Below are positions 1 to 5,615 of a DNA stretch of 23,413 nt, piece by piece. Source of the stretch: a virus; IMG/VR virus record IMGVR_UViG_3300006921_000165, positions 1 through 23,413 of that record. The stretch is one strand, 5' to 3'. The notes beneath the pieces are model-generated. The model saw only the letters and a list, made by a program, of their open reading frames with translations, was not told the DNA's origin and ran no database searches. Position 1 is the stretch's first letter. Every line of letters begins with the position of its first letter. The position numbers and the translations under genes are program-made.

Positions 1-65
1 CCTGCAGCTGAATCCTGCAGCTGAATCCTGCAAGTAGATCCGTCAAGTCGGACCCGCAAGTAGTA
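1..65. repeat. 13-bp tandem repeat array, cut by the window edge
   Basis: Five consecutive 13-bp units are visible. Units 1 and 2 (1-13, 14-26) are identical, CCTGCAGCTGAAT. Unit 3 (27-39) is CCTGCAAGTAGAT, unit 4 (40-52) is CCGTCAAGTCGGA and unit 5 (53-65) is CCCGCAAGTAGTA. The word AAGTAGATC recurs at about 94. The array starts at base 1, so it probably continues to the left. It lies in a non-coding stretch in front of the first early gene. A part in replication origin, packaging or a terminal repeat is possible, but nothing in the sequence decides between them. Confidence 0.7.
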
Positions 66-167
66 CTTTGTGGTTCTCAGAGTAGTTAACATGAAGTAGA
101 TCACGAAGAATCCGTGAAAACCTGCATCAGTGCTAACTTCTAGTGGTACTATAACCACACCTAAACC

Positions 168-189
168 AAAAATACTCAAACGTATTTTT
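168..189 (+). promoter_or_regulatory. Hairpin element, copy 1 of 4
   Basis: The stem is AAAAATAC (168-175) paired with GTATTTTT (182-189), around the six-base loop TCAAAC. Three related hairpins lie at 1093, 3462 and 5280. The three stem pairs next to the loop differ between copies but always stay complementary. This copy stands about 40 bases before the first gene of the early block. TATAAC follows at 197-202. With a single G-C pair this would be a very weak terminator, so a promoter or RNA-processing role is at least as likely. A small additional inverted repeat, GTGGT/ACCAC (143-147/154-158), lies just upstream. Confidence 0.55.
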
Positions 190-227
190 TAATTACTATA
201 ACTTAAAACTCATGGAAGGAGTTTACA

Positions 228-728
228 ATGACTAAAGTATTAAAAGCAATCGAAAATATCGTAGATCACATGGATCAAGTATTAATGGGTAAAGATAAAG
301 CCTATGATATAATAGACTACGAAGTTGATGTAGATAATAGAACAGACTTAGCTAAGTTCTATTACGACATAGCATCACAGAAAGGTACATCAGTACCACT
401 TAGAGATGTTAAATGTCATCACTGTTTAAAACCATTTGTAGTGTTAGAAGATCGTGCACCAGAAGATACATGTACATGTGTATATAAACGTATAGTTAAT
501 CCGTATACTAAAGGATTCAGTCTACGTAATCTAACAGAAGAAACCTATGCAGTAATGTTCAAAGCAAATGCTTACGAAAATAATGTAAGTAATCCGCTTC
601 CGAATGCAAAGCAAGCTGTGTGGAATAATAAATATGCCGATCGTATAAGTGTATCACGCTCTTTCGGTAAAAATAATATGCTTAGTAATAGTGGTACTAC
701 TCTAGGCTTAGCAAAGGATTTTGTATAA
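228..728 (+). CDS. Early protein of unknown function with Cys cluster
   Basis: This 166-aa protein is the first gene of the + strand early block. The start is supported by a strong ribosome site, GGAAGGAG, just before the ATG. Residues 63-84 contain CHHC (Cys63, Cys66) and CTC (Cys82, Cys84), which could bind one zinc ion. The remainder is mixed charged sequence with no signal peptide or membrane segment. The stop codon shares a base with the next start (TAATG), which implies translational coupling. I do not recognise the family. Its position suggests an early role, such as host takeover, but that is inference only. Confidence 0.75.
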   Translation: MTKVLKAIENIVDHMDQVLMGKDKAYDIIDYEVDVDNRTDLAKFYYDIASQKGTSVPLRDVKCHHCLKPFVVLEDRAPEDTCTCVYKRIVNPYTKGFSLRNLTEETYAVMFKANAYENNVSNPLPNAKQAVWNNKYADRISVSRSFGKNNMLSNSGTTLGLAKDFV

Positions 729-985
729 TGCGTATAGATAAAAAGATAAATGATGTAAAATGGTTTGTAAAAGACAGCAATACTTATGTCAGTGAACCAT
801 TAGTCATGGAATCAGCAGCAGGCTGGTACATTGGTAAAATATGCGAAGTCATATATGAATACGACGATGGTATACAGAAATGTGTAGAATCATGGGAAAG
901 ATGTACAGAATATATGACATACGATGAAGCAAAAAGATATATGGAAAGCATGGAAAGATTAGAAGAAAATCATCTAGATTTGTAA
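728..985 (+). CDS. Small early protein, unknown function
   Basis: This 85-aa acidic, tyrosine- and tryptophan-rich protein has a start that overlaps the previous stop by one base. The AAAGGA at the end of the upstream gene serves as ribosome site, about nine bases ahead. The C-terminal third (YDEAKRYMESMERLEE) looks helical. No known domain is apparent. It is followed by about 160 non-coding bases that hold hairpin copy 2. Confidence 0.65.
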   Translation: MRIDKKINDVKWFVKDSNTYVSEPLVMESAAGWYIGKICEVIYEYDDGIQKCVESWERCTEYMTYDEAKRYMESMERLEENHLDL

Positions 986-1092
986 GTTAATAGCATAGAT
1001 CATATGTCGATACATAGATAAATAATGTTATGAGATTAAATTAAACCTACATCTCATTCCTACATCTCCTTCCACCAACTAAAACCTACAAC

Positions 1093-1114
1093 AAAAATGC
1101 CCGAAAGCATTTTT
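1093..1114 (+). promoter_or_regulatory. Hairpin element, copy 2 of 4
   Basis: The stem is AAAAATGC (1093-1100) paired with GCATTTTT (1107-1114), around the loop CCGAAA. Relative to copy 1 the stem changes TAC/GTA to TGC/GCA, a compensated change. It lies in the 164-base gap between 985 and 1150, 35 bases before the next start codon. A T-run follows (1110-1115), so this copy could also act as a weak terminator. The rest of the gap (986-1092) is AT-rich with no ORF of note. Confidence 0.55.
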
Positions 1115-1149
1115 TAAACAACTAAATAAACTAACTTAAATGAGGTAAC

Positions 1150-1398
1150 ATGGATACAGAGTTAAAAATAGTAATACAAGGTTTACTCAGTCTTGCAGAC
1201 AAAGCTCAAGAAGATATAGACAGTCTTGATTCTATTAGTTCTGTTGCTGAGTTAAATAATCGTGGTTTAATTCTTCAAGATATCGAAGAACATATAGAAG
1301 GTTTATCGTTCTATATTACAGCCAATACGTTATTACGTAATAAACTAGAAGAACTAAGTAATAAAATCGTTAAAAAGAAATTAGTCACATTACATTAG
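1150..1398 (+). CDS. Small early protein, helical, unknown function
   Basis: This 82-aa protein is predicted by eye to be almost entirely helical, with leucine, isoleucine and acidic residues at heptad-like spacing (residues 5-75), so a small coiled-coil protein is plausible. GAGGT sits just before the ATG as ribosome site. It is the first gene after hairpin copy 2 and is followed after 12 bases by another small gene, so the two are probably co-transcribed. I recognise no family. No cysteines or membrane segment are present. Confidence 0.65.
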   Translation: MDTELKIVIQGLLSLADKAQEDIDSLDSISSVAELNNRGLILQDIEEHIEGLSFYITANTLLRNKLEELSNKIVKKKLVTLH

Positions 1399-1410
1399 AA
1401 AGGTTACACA

Positions 1411-1668
1411 ATGGCTATGATGAAAAGATTATATAATGAAATGCAAGATGAAGTCACTAACATAGTTCAAGAAAGCTGGGACAATGCTGTATCAGATATG
1501 GAATCCATACGTGAACAAACCGTTGAAAATGCATGTGACGCAGTATATAACTTAGGTCGTGAAAAAGGTTTAGATCCTGAAGATGTCGAATGGCTTCTCA
1601 AAGGTTCTGAGCACGGCACAGTAGAAGACTTTGTTATAGATCACTTCGATCATTGTTGGGATCTATAA
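1411..1668 (+). CDS. Small acidic early protein, unknown function
   Basis: This 85-aa strongly acidic protein has the ribosome site GAAAGG seven bases before its ATG. The first 45 residues are probably helical. The C-terminal part ends in a short His/Asp/Trp-rich tail (DHFDHCWDL). Small acidic early proteins in phages often act as inhibitors of host DNA-binding proteins, but nothing in this sequence identifies a target. The 66-base gap that follows leads into the SSB gene. Confidence 0.65.
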   Translation: MAMMKRLYNEMQDEVTNIVQESWDNAVSDMESIREQTVENACDAVYNLGREKGLDPEDVEWLLKGSEHGTVEDFVIDHFDHCWDL

Positions 1669-1734
1669 TAAACGGACCTGAGTATGTCCATTAAACTGCT
1701 TTTAAATCTAAAAACAACTGAAAGGTAATTCCTA

Positions 1735-2217
1735 ATGAATAAGTTTGAACCAAGAAATTATAGAATAAATAACGTAGAACTAAACTGGGCTAAGCTAACA
1801 AAGCCTGTCTCACCGTTTGGTCAACCACAGTACGAGCTGCAAATTGCTACAAAAGACAAAGCAGTCGCAGACGAGTGGTCTAATAATCACTTCACTGTCA
1901 AAGAAAAAGACGGTAAATATAGTGTATCACTAAAGCGTAAAGCTCTCAAAGCCGATGGCTCTGACAATGGTGCACCAAAAGTTGTAGGCGCAGATGCTAA
2001 ACCAGTAGATGCTTCTTCGCTTGGTAATGAATCAACAGGTAATGTAATTGTATATCAAATGTATTACAAAACTGCAGGTCGCGAAGGTATTGCAAGTTCT
2101 CTTACTGCTGTACAAATCACAGACTTCAAAGAATATACAGGTTCTGCAGACTTCGAACCAATCACAGATATTCATGGTCCTTCTGAAGAAGTATCACAGT
2201 CTGAGATTGCATTCTAG
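1735..2217 (+). CDS. T7 gp2.5-like single-stranded DNA-binding protein
   Basis: This 160-aa protein is probably the ssDNA-binding protein of the replisome. It would coat single strands and contact the polymerase and helicase at the fork. The N-terminal half (residues 10-60, with LTKPVSPFGQPQYELQIAT) fits the OB-fold pattern of gp2.5-like phage proteins. The C-terminus (SEEVSQSEIAF) is acidic and ends in an aromatic residue, as the essential gp2.5 tail does. It is shorter than T7 gp2.5 (232 aa). The ribosome site is GAAAGGT. A hairpin terminator follows directly at 2284, so the gene is partly insulated from the next. The family call rests on the tail and overall pattern, so it is likely but not certain. 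Confidence 0.7.
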   Translation: MNKFEPRNYRINNVELNWAKLTKPVSPFGQPQYELQIATKDKAVADEWSNNHFTVKEKDGKYSVSLKRKALKADGSDNGAPKVVGADAKPVDASSLGNESTGNVIVYQMYYKTAGREGIASSLTAVQITDFKEYTGSADFEPITDIHGPSEEVSQSEIAF

Positions 2218-2283
2218 TGATTGCTCTTTACCTTAAAGTGCAGCTATTTCTCATAGTTGCATCAGCATTCATATAAACTTACA

Positions 2284-2310
2284 GGCGTCTACATTCGTGT
2301 AGGCGTCTTT
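2284..2310 (+). terminator. Rho-independent terminator with TTCG loop
   Basis: A ten-pair stem, GGCGTCTACA (2284-2293) with TGTAGGCGTC (2298-2307), includes three G-U pairs and is closed by a TTCG tetraloop. It is followed by TTTAATAA. It stands after the SSB gene and 18 bases before the next start. A second hairpin (GCAGCTAT/ATAGTTGC, about 2239-2261) precedes it. Confidence 0.6.
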
Positions 2311-2327
2311 AATAAGAAAGGTAAATC

Positions 2328-2915
2328 ATGGCTACATTAGACTTCACAGATAAAAGAACTTCAAGCGATTACAAATTTACAATAAAAAGTAAATCAGATC
2401 CTGCATTAGCTAAACTAAAACGTATGGTTGCAAGTCGTAACAAAGATATACGTATCAGCTGTAGAAAATATAATCGTAAAGTAATCGATGGATATCAATT
2501 ACAAAGAGTTCTCTTAATGGCACGTGGTAAACGTGTAGATAACAAAGGGAAATTATTACATGGAAATGCAAGAACTTGTCTTCAGCATGGATACGCAGAG
2601 CGCTTTGATGTGTACGTTAGCAATGATAGGCATAATTCTGATAAGCTTAACGAAGAAATAATGACAGGCTTAACAGCTCATCAACAACGTTTAGTATCTA
2701 CATACGAAAGAGATATACGTGACTACAAGCGTATAAATCAAGCTATACTCAAAGATAGTGGTATCTATACTTACTACCTCGATGACGTAGAATGTCAAGG
2801 TACTAAAGATAGAATGTACAAAGATCTATACAACTGCTATGTAACTCACGGTAATGCGTCTCCTAATCGCTTCGATAATATGGTAGATATAGGTTGTTGG
2901 CAGCATGCAAGATGA
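2328..2915 (+). CDS. Basic early protein of unknown function
   Basis: This 195-aa protein is basic, unlike its acidic neighbours, with many Arg and Lys residues in the first 90 positions and several tyrosines. That composition suits a nucleic-acid-binding role, but no known motif was found. The ribosome site is GAAAGGT, and the gene starts just after the terminator at 2284-2310. The last 11 bases overlap the next gene in another frame. There is no P-loop, no cysteine cluster and no membrane segment. I do not recognise the family. Confidence 0.7.
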   Translation: MATLDFTDKRTSSDYKFTIKSKSDPALAKLKRMVASRNKDIRISCRKYNRKVIDGYQLQRVLLMARGKRVDNKGKLLHGNARTCLQHGYAERFDVYVSNDRHNSDKLNEEIMTGLTAHQQRLVSTYERDIRDYKRINQAILKDSGIYTYYLDDVECQGTKDRMYKDLYNCYVTHGNASPNRFDNMVDIGCWQHAR

Positions 2916-3189
2916 TGTAACGCATGAGATTACTATCGATATTGAATTAACAGATCAAGAATGTATAGACCTTATTGCTGCAGGTATCATGGTTAATGTT
3001 AAAATTATTATAACAGAATCAAGACGTATAGTAACACTTCACACTGATTGTATTCAAACAGTTATAGATATACTATCGTCTTTAAATCTAATCACATCAC
3101 TTGTTAAACTTCGCGGCATACATGACTACGATCTAGCATATATCGAAGATCCTAATAAATATGAAATAGCTTTTGAACCAGAGGTGTAA
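2905..3189 (+). CDS. Small acidic early protein, unknown function
   Basis: This 94-aa protein starts inside the end of the previous gene and has only a weak ribosome site, so it is probably coupled to upstream translation. Residues 8-60 are rich in isoleucine and valine and look like alternating strands. The C-terminus is acidic. No family was recognised. Its stop lies two bases before the next ATG. Confidence 0.6.
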   Translation: MQDDVTHEITIDIELTDQECIDLIAAGIMVNVKIIITESRRIVTLHTDCIQTVIDILSSLNLITSLVKLRGIHDYDLAYIEDPNKYEIAFEPEV

Positions 3190-3190
3190 C

Positions 3191-3463
3191 ATGAAACAAC
3201 CAACAACTCGTAAAAAACGTCTAAGTTTACTAGATAAACTATACTTTATACAAGAACTGATACGTGATCTTGAAGATCAAATAGAAGATCATGACACAGG
3301 TCACATACATACTGCAATAAACGTATTACATACAGAAGAATATAAAATCGCAGATAGCATATCATTCGCATTAAAAAATCAAAAAACTATAAATGACGAT
3401 GATTATGTCGACGACTTAAAAGATATCTTAGGTGATAATCTTTCATACGGAGGCACTGCGTAA
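3191..3463 (+). CDS. Small helical early protein, unknown function
   Basis: This is a 90-aa protein. I choose the ATG at 3191, since GAGGTG lies five bases ahead; an upstream in-frame start at 3173 has no ribosome site. The N-terminus is basic (MKQPTTRKKR), followed by a helical acidic segment (LSLLDKLYFIQELIRDLEDQ). The first codons contain an 18-bp sequence that recurs in non-coding DNA at 5157-5174. The stop codon overlaps the first bases of hairpin copy 3. The function is unknown. Confidence 0.65.
   Translation: MKQPTTRKKRLSLLDKLYFIQELIRDLEDQIEDHDTGHIHTAINVLHTEEYKIADSISFALKNQKTINDDDYVDDLKDILGDNLSYGGTA
3195..3212 (+). repeat. 18-bp direct repeat, first copy
   Basis: AACAACCAACAACTCGTA occurs here inside the start of a gene (codons for QPTTR) and again, exactly, at 5157-5174 in the gap before the + gene at 5187. 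The two copies bracket roughly 2 kb that includes the minus-strand island. Confidence 0.7.
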
Positions 3464-3481
3464 AACGCCCAAAAGCGTTTT
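3462..3481 (+). promoter_or_regulatory. Hairpin element, copy 3 of 4
   Basis: The stem is AAAACGC (3462-3468) paired with GCGTTTT (3475-3481), around the loop CCAAAA. The first two stem bases are part of the TAA stop of the upstream gene. After the stem comes CACAATAG, not a T-run, so it is a poor terminator. TATAAC follows at 3491-3496, a similar distance from the stem as in copy 1. It precedes the 27-aa membrane protein gene. Confidence 0.55.
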
Positions 3482-3501
3482 CACAATAGTTATAACTAAA
3501 C

Positions 3502-3528
3502 ACTTTTAGAATAGTAACGGCTAAAAGT
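3502..3528 (+). promoter_or_regulatory. Inverted repeat in the leader of the 27-aa gene
   Basis: A perfect eight-base inverted repeat, ACTTTTAG (3502-3509) and CTAAAAGT (3521-3528), surrounds an 11-base spacer. It ends five bases before the ribosome site AAAGGT of the gene at 3548. It could be an RNA hairpin that tunes translation or an operator; the sequence does not say which. Confidence 0.35.
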
Positions 3529-3547
3529 AGCGAAAGGTAAACGTTCT

Positions 3548-3631
3548 ATGTTAACAGAATTTATGATTTTTCTCGGCTATTTCCTACCAGCTTTATTTAT
3601 AGTTCGAGCAATCAATTATTATTTGAGGTGA
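3548..3631 (+). CDS. 27-aa hydrophobic small membrane protein
   Basis: This very short gene runs ATG to TGA and encodes MLTEFMIFLGYFLPALFIVR followed by AINYYLR. Residues 5-20 form one hydrophobic segment long enough to span a membrane. Positive charges (Arg20, Arg27) lie after it, suggesting the C-terminus faces the cytoplasm. A good ribosome site (AAAGGT, about nine bases ahead) supports translation. Its stop lies within the GAGGTG ribosome site of the next gene, so coupling is likely. Small single-span phage proteins can be holins, superinfection-exclusion factors or inhibitors; I cannot choose among these. Confidence 0.55.
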   Translation: MLTEFMIFLGYFLPALFIVRAINYYLR

Positions 3632-3635
3632 ATAT

Positions 3636-3890
3636 ATGACTTTACAACTACACAACGATCCTATTACATGTACGAAGGTATCTAATGATATTAAAATGAT
3701 ACAAAGTATTAAAGAACATTTAAATTATCTACGATGGTTAGTCAAACAAAATTATACTGAAACAAAAATCGCAGAAAACTTATATATATTTATGAAAAAT
3801 CAGCGTAGCGATATAGAACGCGAAGACAGACGTGAAGCAATAGAACGTAGAAACTTGCTAAATAACGGCTATACGAAAGGAGCTCACTAA
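3636..3890 (+). CDS. Small early protein, helical and charged, unknown
   Basis: This 84-aa protein has the ribosome site GAGGTG six bases before its ATG. Residues 20-75 look like a long helix that becomes strongly charged (RSDIEREDRREAIERRN), compatible with a coiled coil. Start and stop codons overlap the neighbours closely, and the stop shares a base with the next ATG (TAATG). I know of no family with this sequence. Confidence 0.65.
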   Translation: MTLQLHNDPITCTKVSNDIKMIQSIKEHLNYLRWLVKQNYTETKIAENLYIFMKNQRSDIEREDRREAIERRNLLNNGYTKGAH

Positions 3891-4300
3891 TGGCATCTAT
3901 AACTTTAAATGACAAAGAATATCTAACAGAATGTGCAGTAAGATTTCAAGCTCATATGATATCTACAAGAAGACATGTCAATGCTATGAAAACTTGTATT
4001 TCTGAATTAGCTGTACTTTTCGAAGACGAAGAATGTGCAGTCGACATGGATACAGCTGACGATGCAAGATCACTATTGCAAAATCAAGTTATTCCATATT
4101 TAAATGAAATAGATAATATGATTAATGATATAGTTGAAGTCGAATCAGAAGATGAAATACACTTATTAACTAAGCAATACAAAGAAGCTCTTCGAGATAT
4201 CGAAGAACATAAAAAGTTTATAAAGTCCTTCAAAAAGTGGAGTGCTTATGAATTTAGTAATTATAAATTAAACAACGTCGTACCAATGTCATCATCATAA
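3890..4300 (+). CDS. Acidic helical early protein, unknown function
   Basis: This 136-aa acidic protein is translated from GGAG eight bases upstream, and its start overlaps the previous stop. Residues 10-125 are almost all helix-forming, with glutamate and aspartate clusters (LFEDEE, EVESEDE), suggesting an elongated helical bundle. The C-terminus is a flexible Ser-rich tail. No domain was recognised. It is followed after 14 bases by the next gene. Confidence 0.65.
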   Translation: MASITLNDKEYLTECAVRFQAHMISTRRHVNAMKTCISELAVLFEDEECAVDMDTADDARSLLQNQVIPYLNEIDNMINDIVEVESEDEIHLLTKQYKEALRDIEEHKKFIKSFKKWSAYEFSNYKLNNVVPMSSS

Positions 4301-4314
4301 TGAAAGGATACTAA

Positions 4315-4509
4315 ATGCCAAGCATGAAAATACCACATAATAAAGTAACTTATCCCGAAGAGCTTGTATGGCCAATCGGTTCCCAAGACTTACGATTTAT
4401 AAGAACTACTGATCGTTATGACGATAAAGGCACTATCAGTAATAATCGCGGTTACTTAAAAGTAATGCGAGATATGTCTACTGGTCAATTCCGTAGTATA
4501 TCATGTTAA
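4315..4509 (+). CDS. Small early protein, unknown function
   Basis: This 64-aa protein has ribosome site AAAGGA eight bases before the ATG. It is mildly basic, with a Pro-rich N-terminal part (residues 1-20) and a probable beta-rich remainder. The stop overlaps the start of the 43-aa gene at 4503 (ATGTTAA). The function cannot be inferred. Confidence 0.6.
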   Translation: MPSMKIPHNKVTYPEELVWPIGSQDLRFIRTTDRYDDKGTISNNRGYLKVMRDMSTGQFRSISC

Positions 4510-4634
4510 AAACTGAGTTCTTTACTTGGCTTCAATCATGTCCATCAGTAGAGTGGATTATTACAGAAGAAAAAGTAACTGCAAGTGATTATGATATAAT
4601 ACAGATAAGCTTTGCTGTTGATAAAGAAAAATAA
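4503..4634 (+). CDS. 43-aa protein at the end of the early block
   Basis: This short gene overlaps the end of the 4315 gene by seven bases in another frame, so translation by stop-start coupling is likely. The product begins MLKTEFFTWLQSCPSVEW and ends DIIQISFAVDKEK. It contains no known motif and is not strongly hydrophobic. Its stop comes seven bases before a terminator stem, exactly where the last gene of an operon would end, which supports it as real. Confidence 0.5.
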   Translation: MLKTEFFTWLQSCPSVEWIITEEKVTASDYDIIQISFAVDKEK

Positions 4635-4640
4635 AATAAG

Positions 4641-4680
4641 CCGCTAAGAATACGAAAAGTACTCTTAGCGGCGTTATTTT
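4641..4680. terminator. Bidirectional terminator between converging genes
   Basis: The stem is CCGCTAAGAATAC (4641-4653) with GTACTCTTAGCGG (4659-4671) and a five-base loop, with one A-C mismatch on the + strand. On the minus strand that position is a G-U pair. A T-rich tail follows on both strands (GTTATTTT on +, TTATTTTATTTTTC on minus). It ends the + early block and the minus gene at 4710. Its inner core CTAAGA/TCTTAG recurs in the terminator at 14903. Confidence 0.8.
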
Positions 4681-4709
4681 GTAAAGACATTCTTATATAA
4701 CCTGCAACT

Positions 4710-5111
4710 CTAACCCCCATCCGTTAATTCGCGTATTTTGCGGTCAAGTTCGTCTTCAGATAACTCAGAAGTATCTAAGTTCTTTGTTGTCTGATCTATT
4801 CTTTGCAGCTTTGGCTGCTCATATTCTGCTAAGGCTATAGCTAAACGCTCAATAGTATCTTGATCTTCAAGCTGCATAGCTTTAACTAGCTGCACCTTCA
4901 GTATCTCTACAGCTGTGGGCATCTCTGTAATTATCTCATCTCTGATTTTTCTAAATTCAGACGCAGATAATTTCATAGACTCCCTAAGTTGCCTGTTCTG
5001 TCTTCGTGCTTCTGCACCTTTCGCCTGCATCTCACGAGCTTTCTCAGAGTCCATATAGGGCTTGAGCTGCTTGAGAGAATTAGGGTGCTTGCCACAGTTC
5101 TCGTAACCCAT
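4710..5111 (-). CDS. Possible small terminase subunit
   Basis: This is a 133-aa protein. I take the ATG at 5111, because GGAGG lies six bases ahead on the minus strand; a TTG at 5123 is upstream but overlaps that site. The N-terminal SLKQLKPYMDSEKAREMQAK and the basic helical stretch after it recall the DNA-binding head of small terminase subunits. The acidic C-terminus (SELSEDELDRKIRELTDGG) also resembles such proteins. If correct, it recognises viral DNA for packaging. It is alone on the minus strand within a + strand region, the strand used by the late genes. An alternative is a small transcription regulator. The family call is tentative. Confidence 0.4.
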   Translation of the reverse strand: MGYENCGKHPNSLKQLKPYMDSEKAREMQAKGAEARRQNRQLRESMKLSASEFRKIRDEIITEMPTAVEILKVQLVKAMQLEDQDTIERLAIALAEYEQPKLQRIDQTTKNLDTSELSEDELDRKIRELTDGG

Positions 5112-5156
5112 GTAAACCTCCAAGTTAATTGTCTTTTAGGAGACATTTAAAATTTT

Positions 5157-5174
5157 AACAACCAACAACTCGTA
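5157..5174 (+). repeat. 18-bp direct repeat, second copy
   Basis: This exactly repeats 3195-3212 (AACAACCAACAACTCGTA). Here it is non-coding, in the 75-base divergent gap between the minus gene at 5111 and the + gene at 5187. The bases before it form a 12-bp AT palindrome, TTAAAATTTTAA (5147-5158), which may contribute to a promoter or operator. Confidence 0.65.
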
Positions 5175-5186
5175 GAAGGGATTTAA

Positions 5187-5615
5187 ATGACTGACTACTT
5201 AAAGATTATAAAAGAATGTCAAGAAAGATTAGGTATTAAAGACGACTCAGTTCCTAATTACTTATCAGGTACTAAGTCAAAAACGCCCGAGAGCGTTTTC
5301 TATAACAATAAAAGAAAGGATAAACCAATGGCTAAAGTAACTGCCGTGCAGATTCTCAAAGAAGCTGCTGAACTTAAAGAAAGAAAGAGTAAAGATTATC
5401 AAGGTGGCATGTGGTCAGAAGAAGATTACTTTCCGTTCGGAGATAAATCTTATGTTCATATGATACATACAAAGTATTTACGTATGAGAAATATAGTTGA
5501 AGGCGATCAAGAAACAAACTTCGAAGCCTTAGAAGATACACTTGTAGACATGGCAGTATACTGTGCAATGTTTGCAGCACATATAGAAAACGTTAAAATG
5601 GAAAAGGATAACTAA
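5187..5615 (+). CDS. DUF1599-like (nucleotide modification associated) protein
   Basis: This ORF encodes 142 aa. Residues 48-138 contain the pattern KSKDY, then HTKYLRMRNIV, then EALEDTLVDMAVYC, which matches my memory of the DUF1599 / nucleotide-modification-associated domain 1 family found in phage nucleotide operons. Its biochemical role is not established. Two starts are possible. The ATG at 5187 has GAAGGGA ahead. The ATG at 5328 has AAAGGA seven bases ahead and gives a 95-aa protein made only of the domain. Hairpin copy 4 lies in frame between them, so both forms could be made. The next gene starts on the last base of the stop (TAATG). The operon continues with a TS-fold enzyme and a pyrophosphohydrolase. 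Confidence 0.65.
   Translation: MTDYLKIIKECQERLGIKDDSVPNYLSGTKSKTPESVFYNNKRKDKPMAKVTAVQILKEAAELKERKSKDYQGGMWSEEDYFPFGDKSYVHMIHTKYLRMRNIVEGDQETNFEALEDTLVDMAVYCAMFAAHIENVKMEKDN
5280..5299 (+). promoter_or_regulatory. Hairpin element, copy 4 of 4 (inside a reading frame)
   Basis: The stem is AAAACGC (5280-5286) paired with GCGTTTT (5293-5299), around the loop CCGAGA. The stem is the same as in copy 3, with a different loop. It is followed at once by CTATAAC and, 29 bases after the stem, by an ATG (5328) with a good ribosome site. Read as protein it encodes KTPESVF in the long form of the DUF1599-like gene. Confidence 0.5.

Noticed and set aside
1-227. A T7-type promoter consensus upstream of the genes
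   Set aside because: I compared the intergenic stretches by eye and found no shared motif of about 20 bases. Only a loose TATAAC after three of the hairpins is common, which is too short to call.
1093-1114. Reading the four hairpins simply as rho-independent terminators
   Set aside because: Stems have only one to three G-C pairs, two copies lack a T-run after the stem, and one copy lies inside a reading frame. A partial terminator role for copies 1 and 2 cannot be excluded.
1673-1692. Short inverted repeat GGAC/GTCC before the SSB gene
   Set aside because: Only four base pairs with no tail or repeat elsewhere; expected by chance.
2048-2236. A 62-aa frame overlapping the SSB gene
   Set aside because: It is out of frame with a recognisable SSB, has no ribosome site and a low-complexity composition.
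5131-5145. Small inverted repeat TGTCT/AGACA in the divergent gap
   Set aside because: Five pairs at most, and not found in other gaps; too weak to call an operator.
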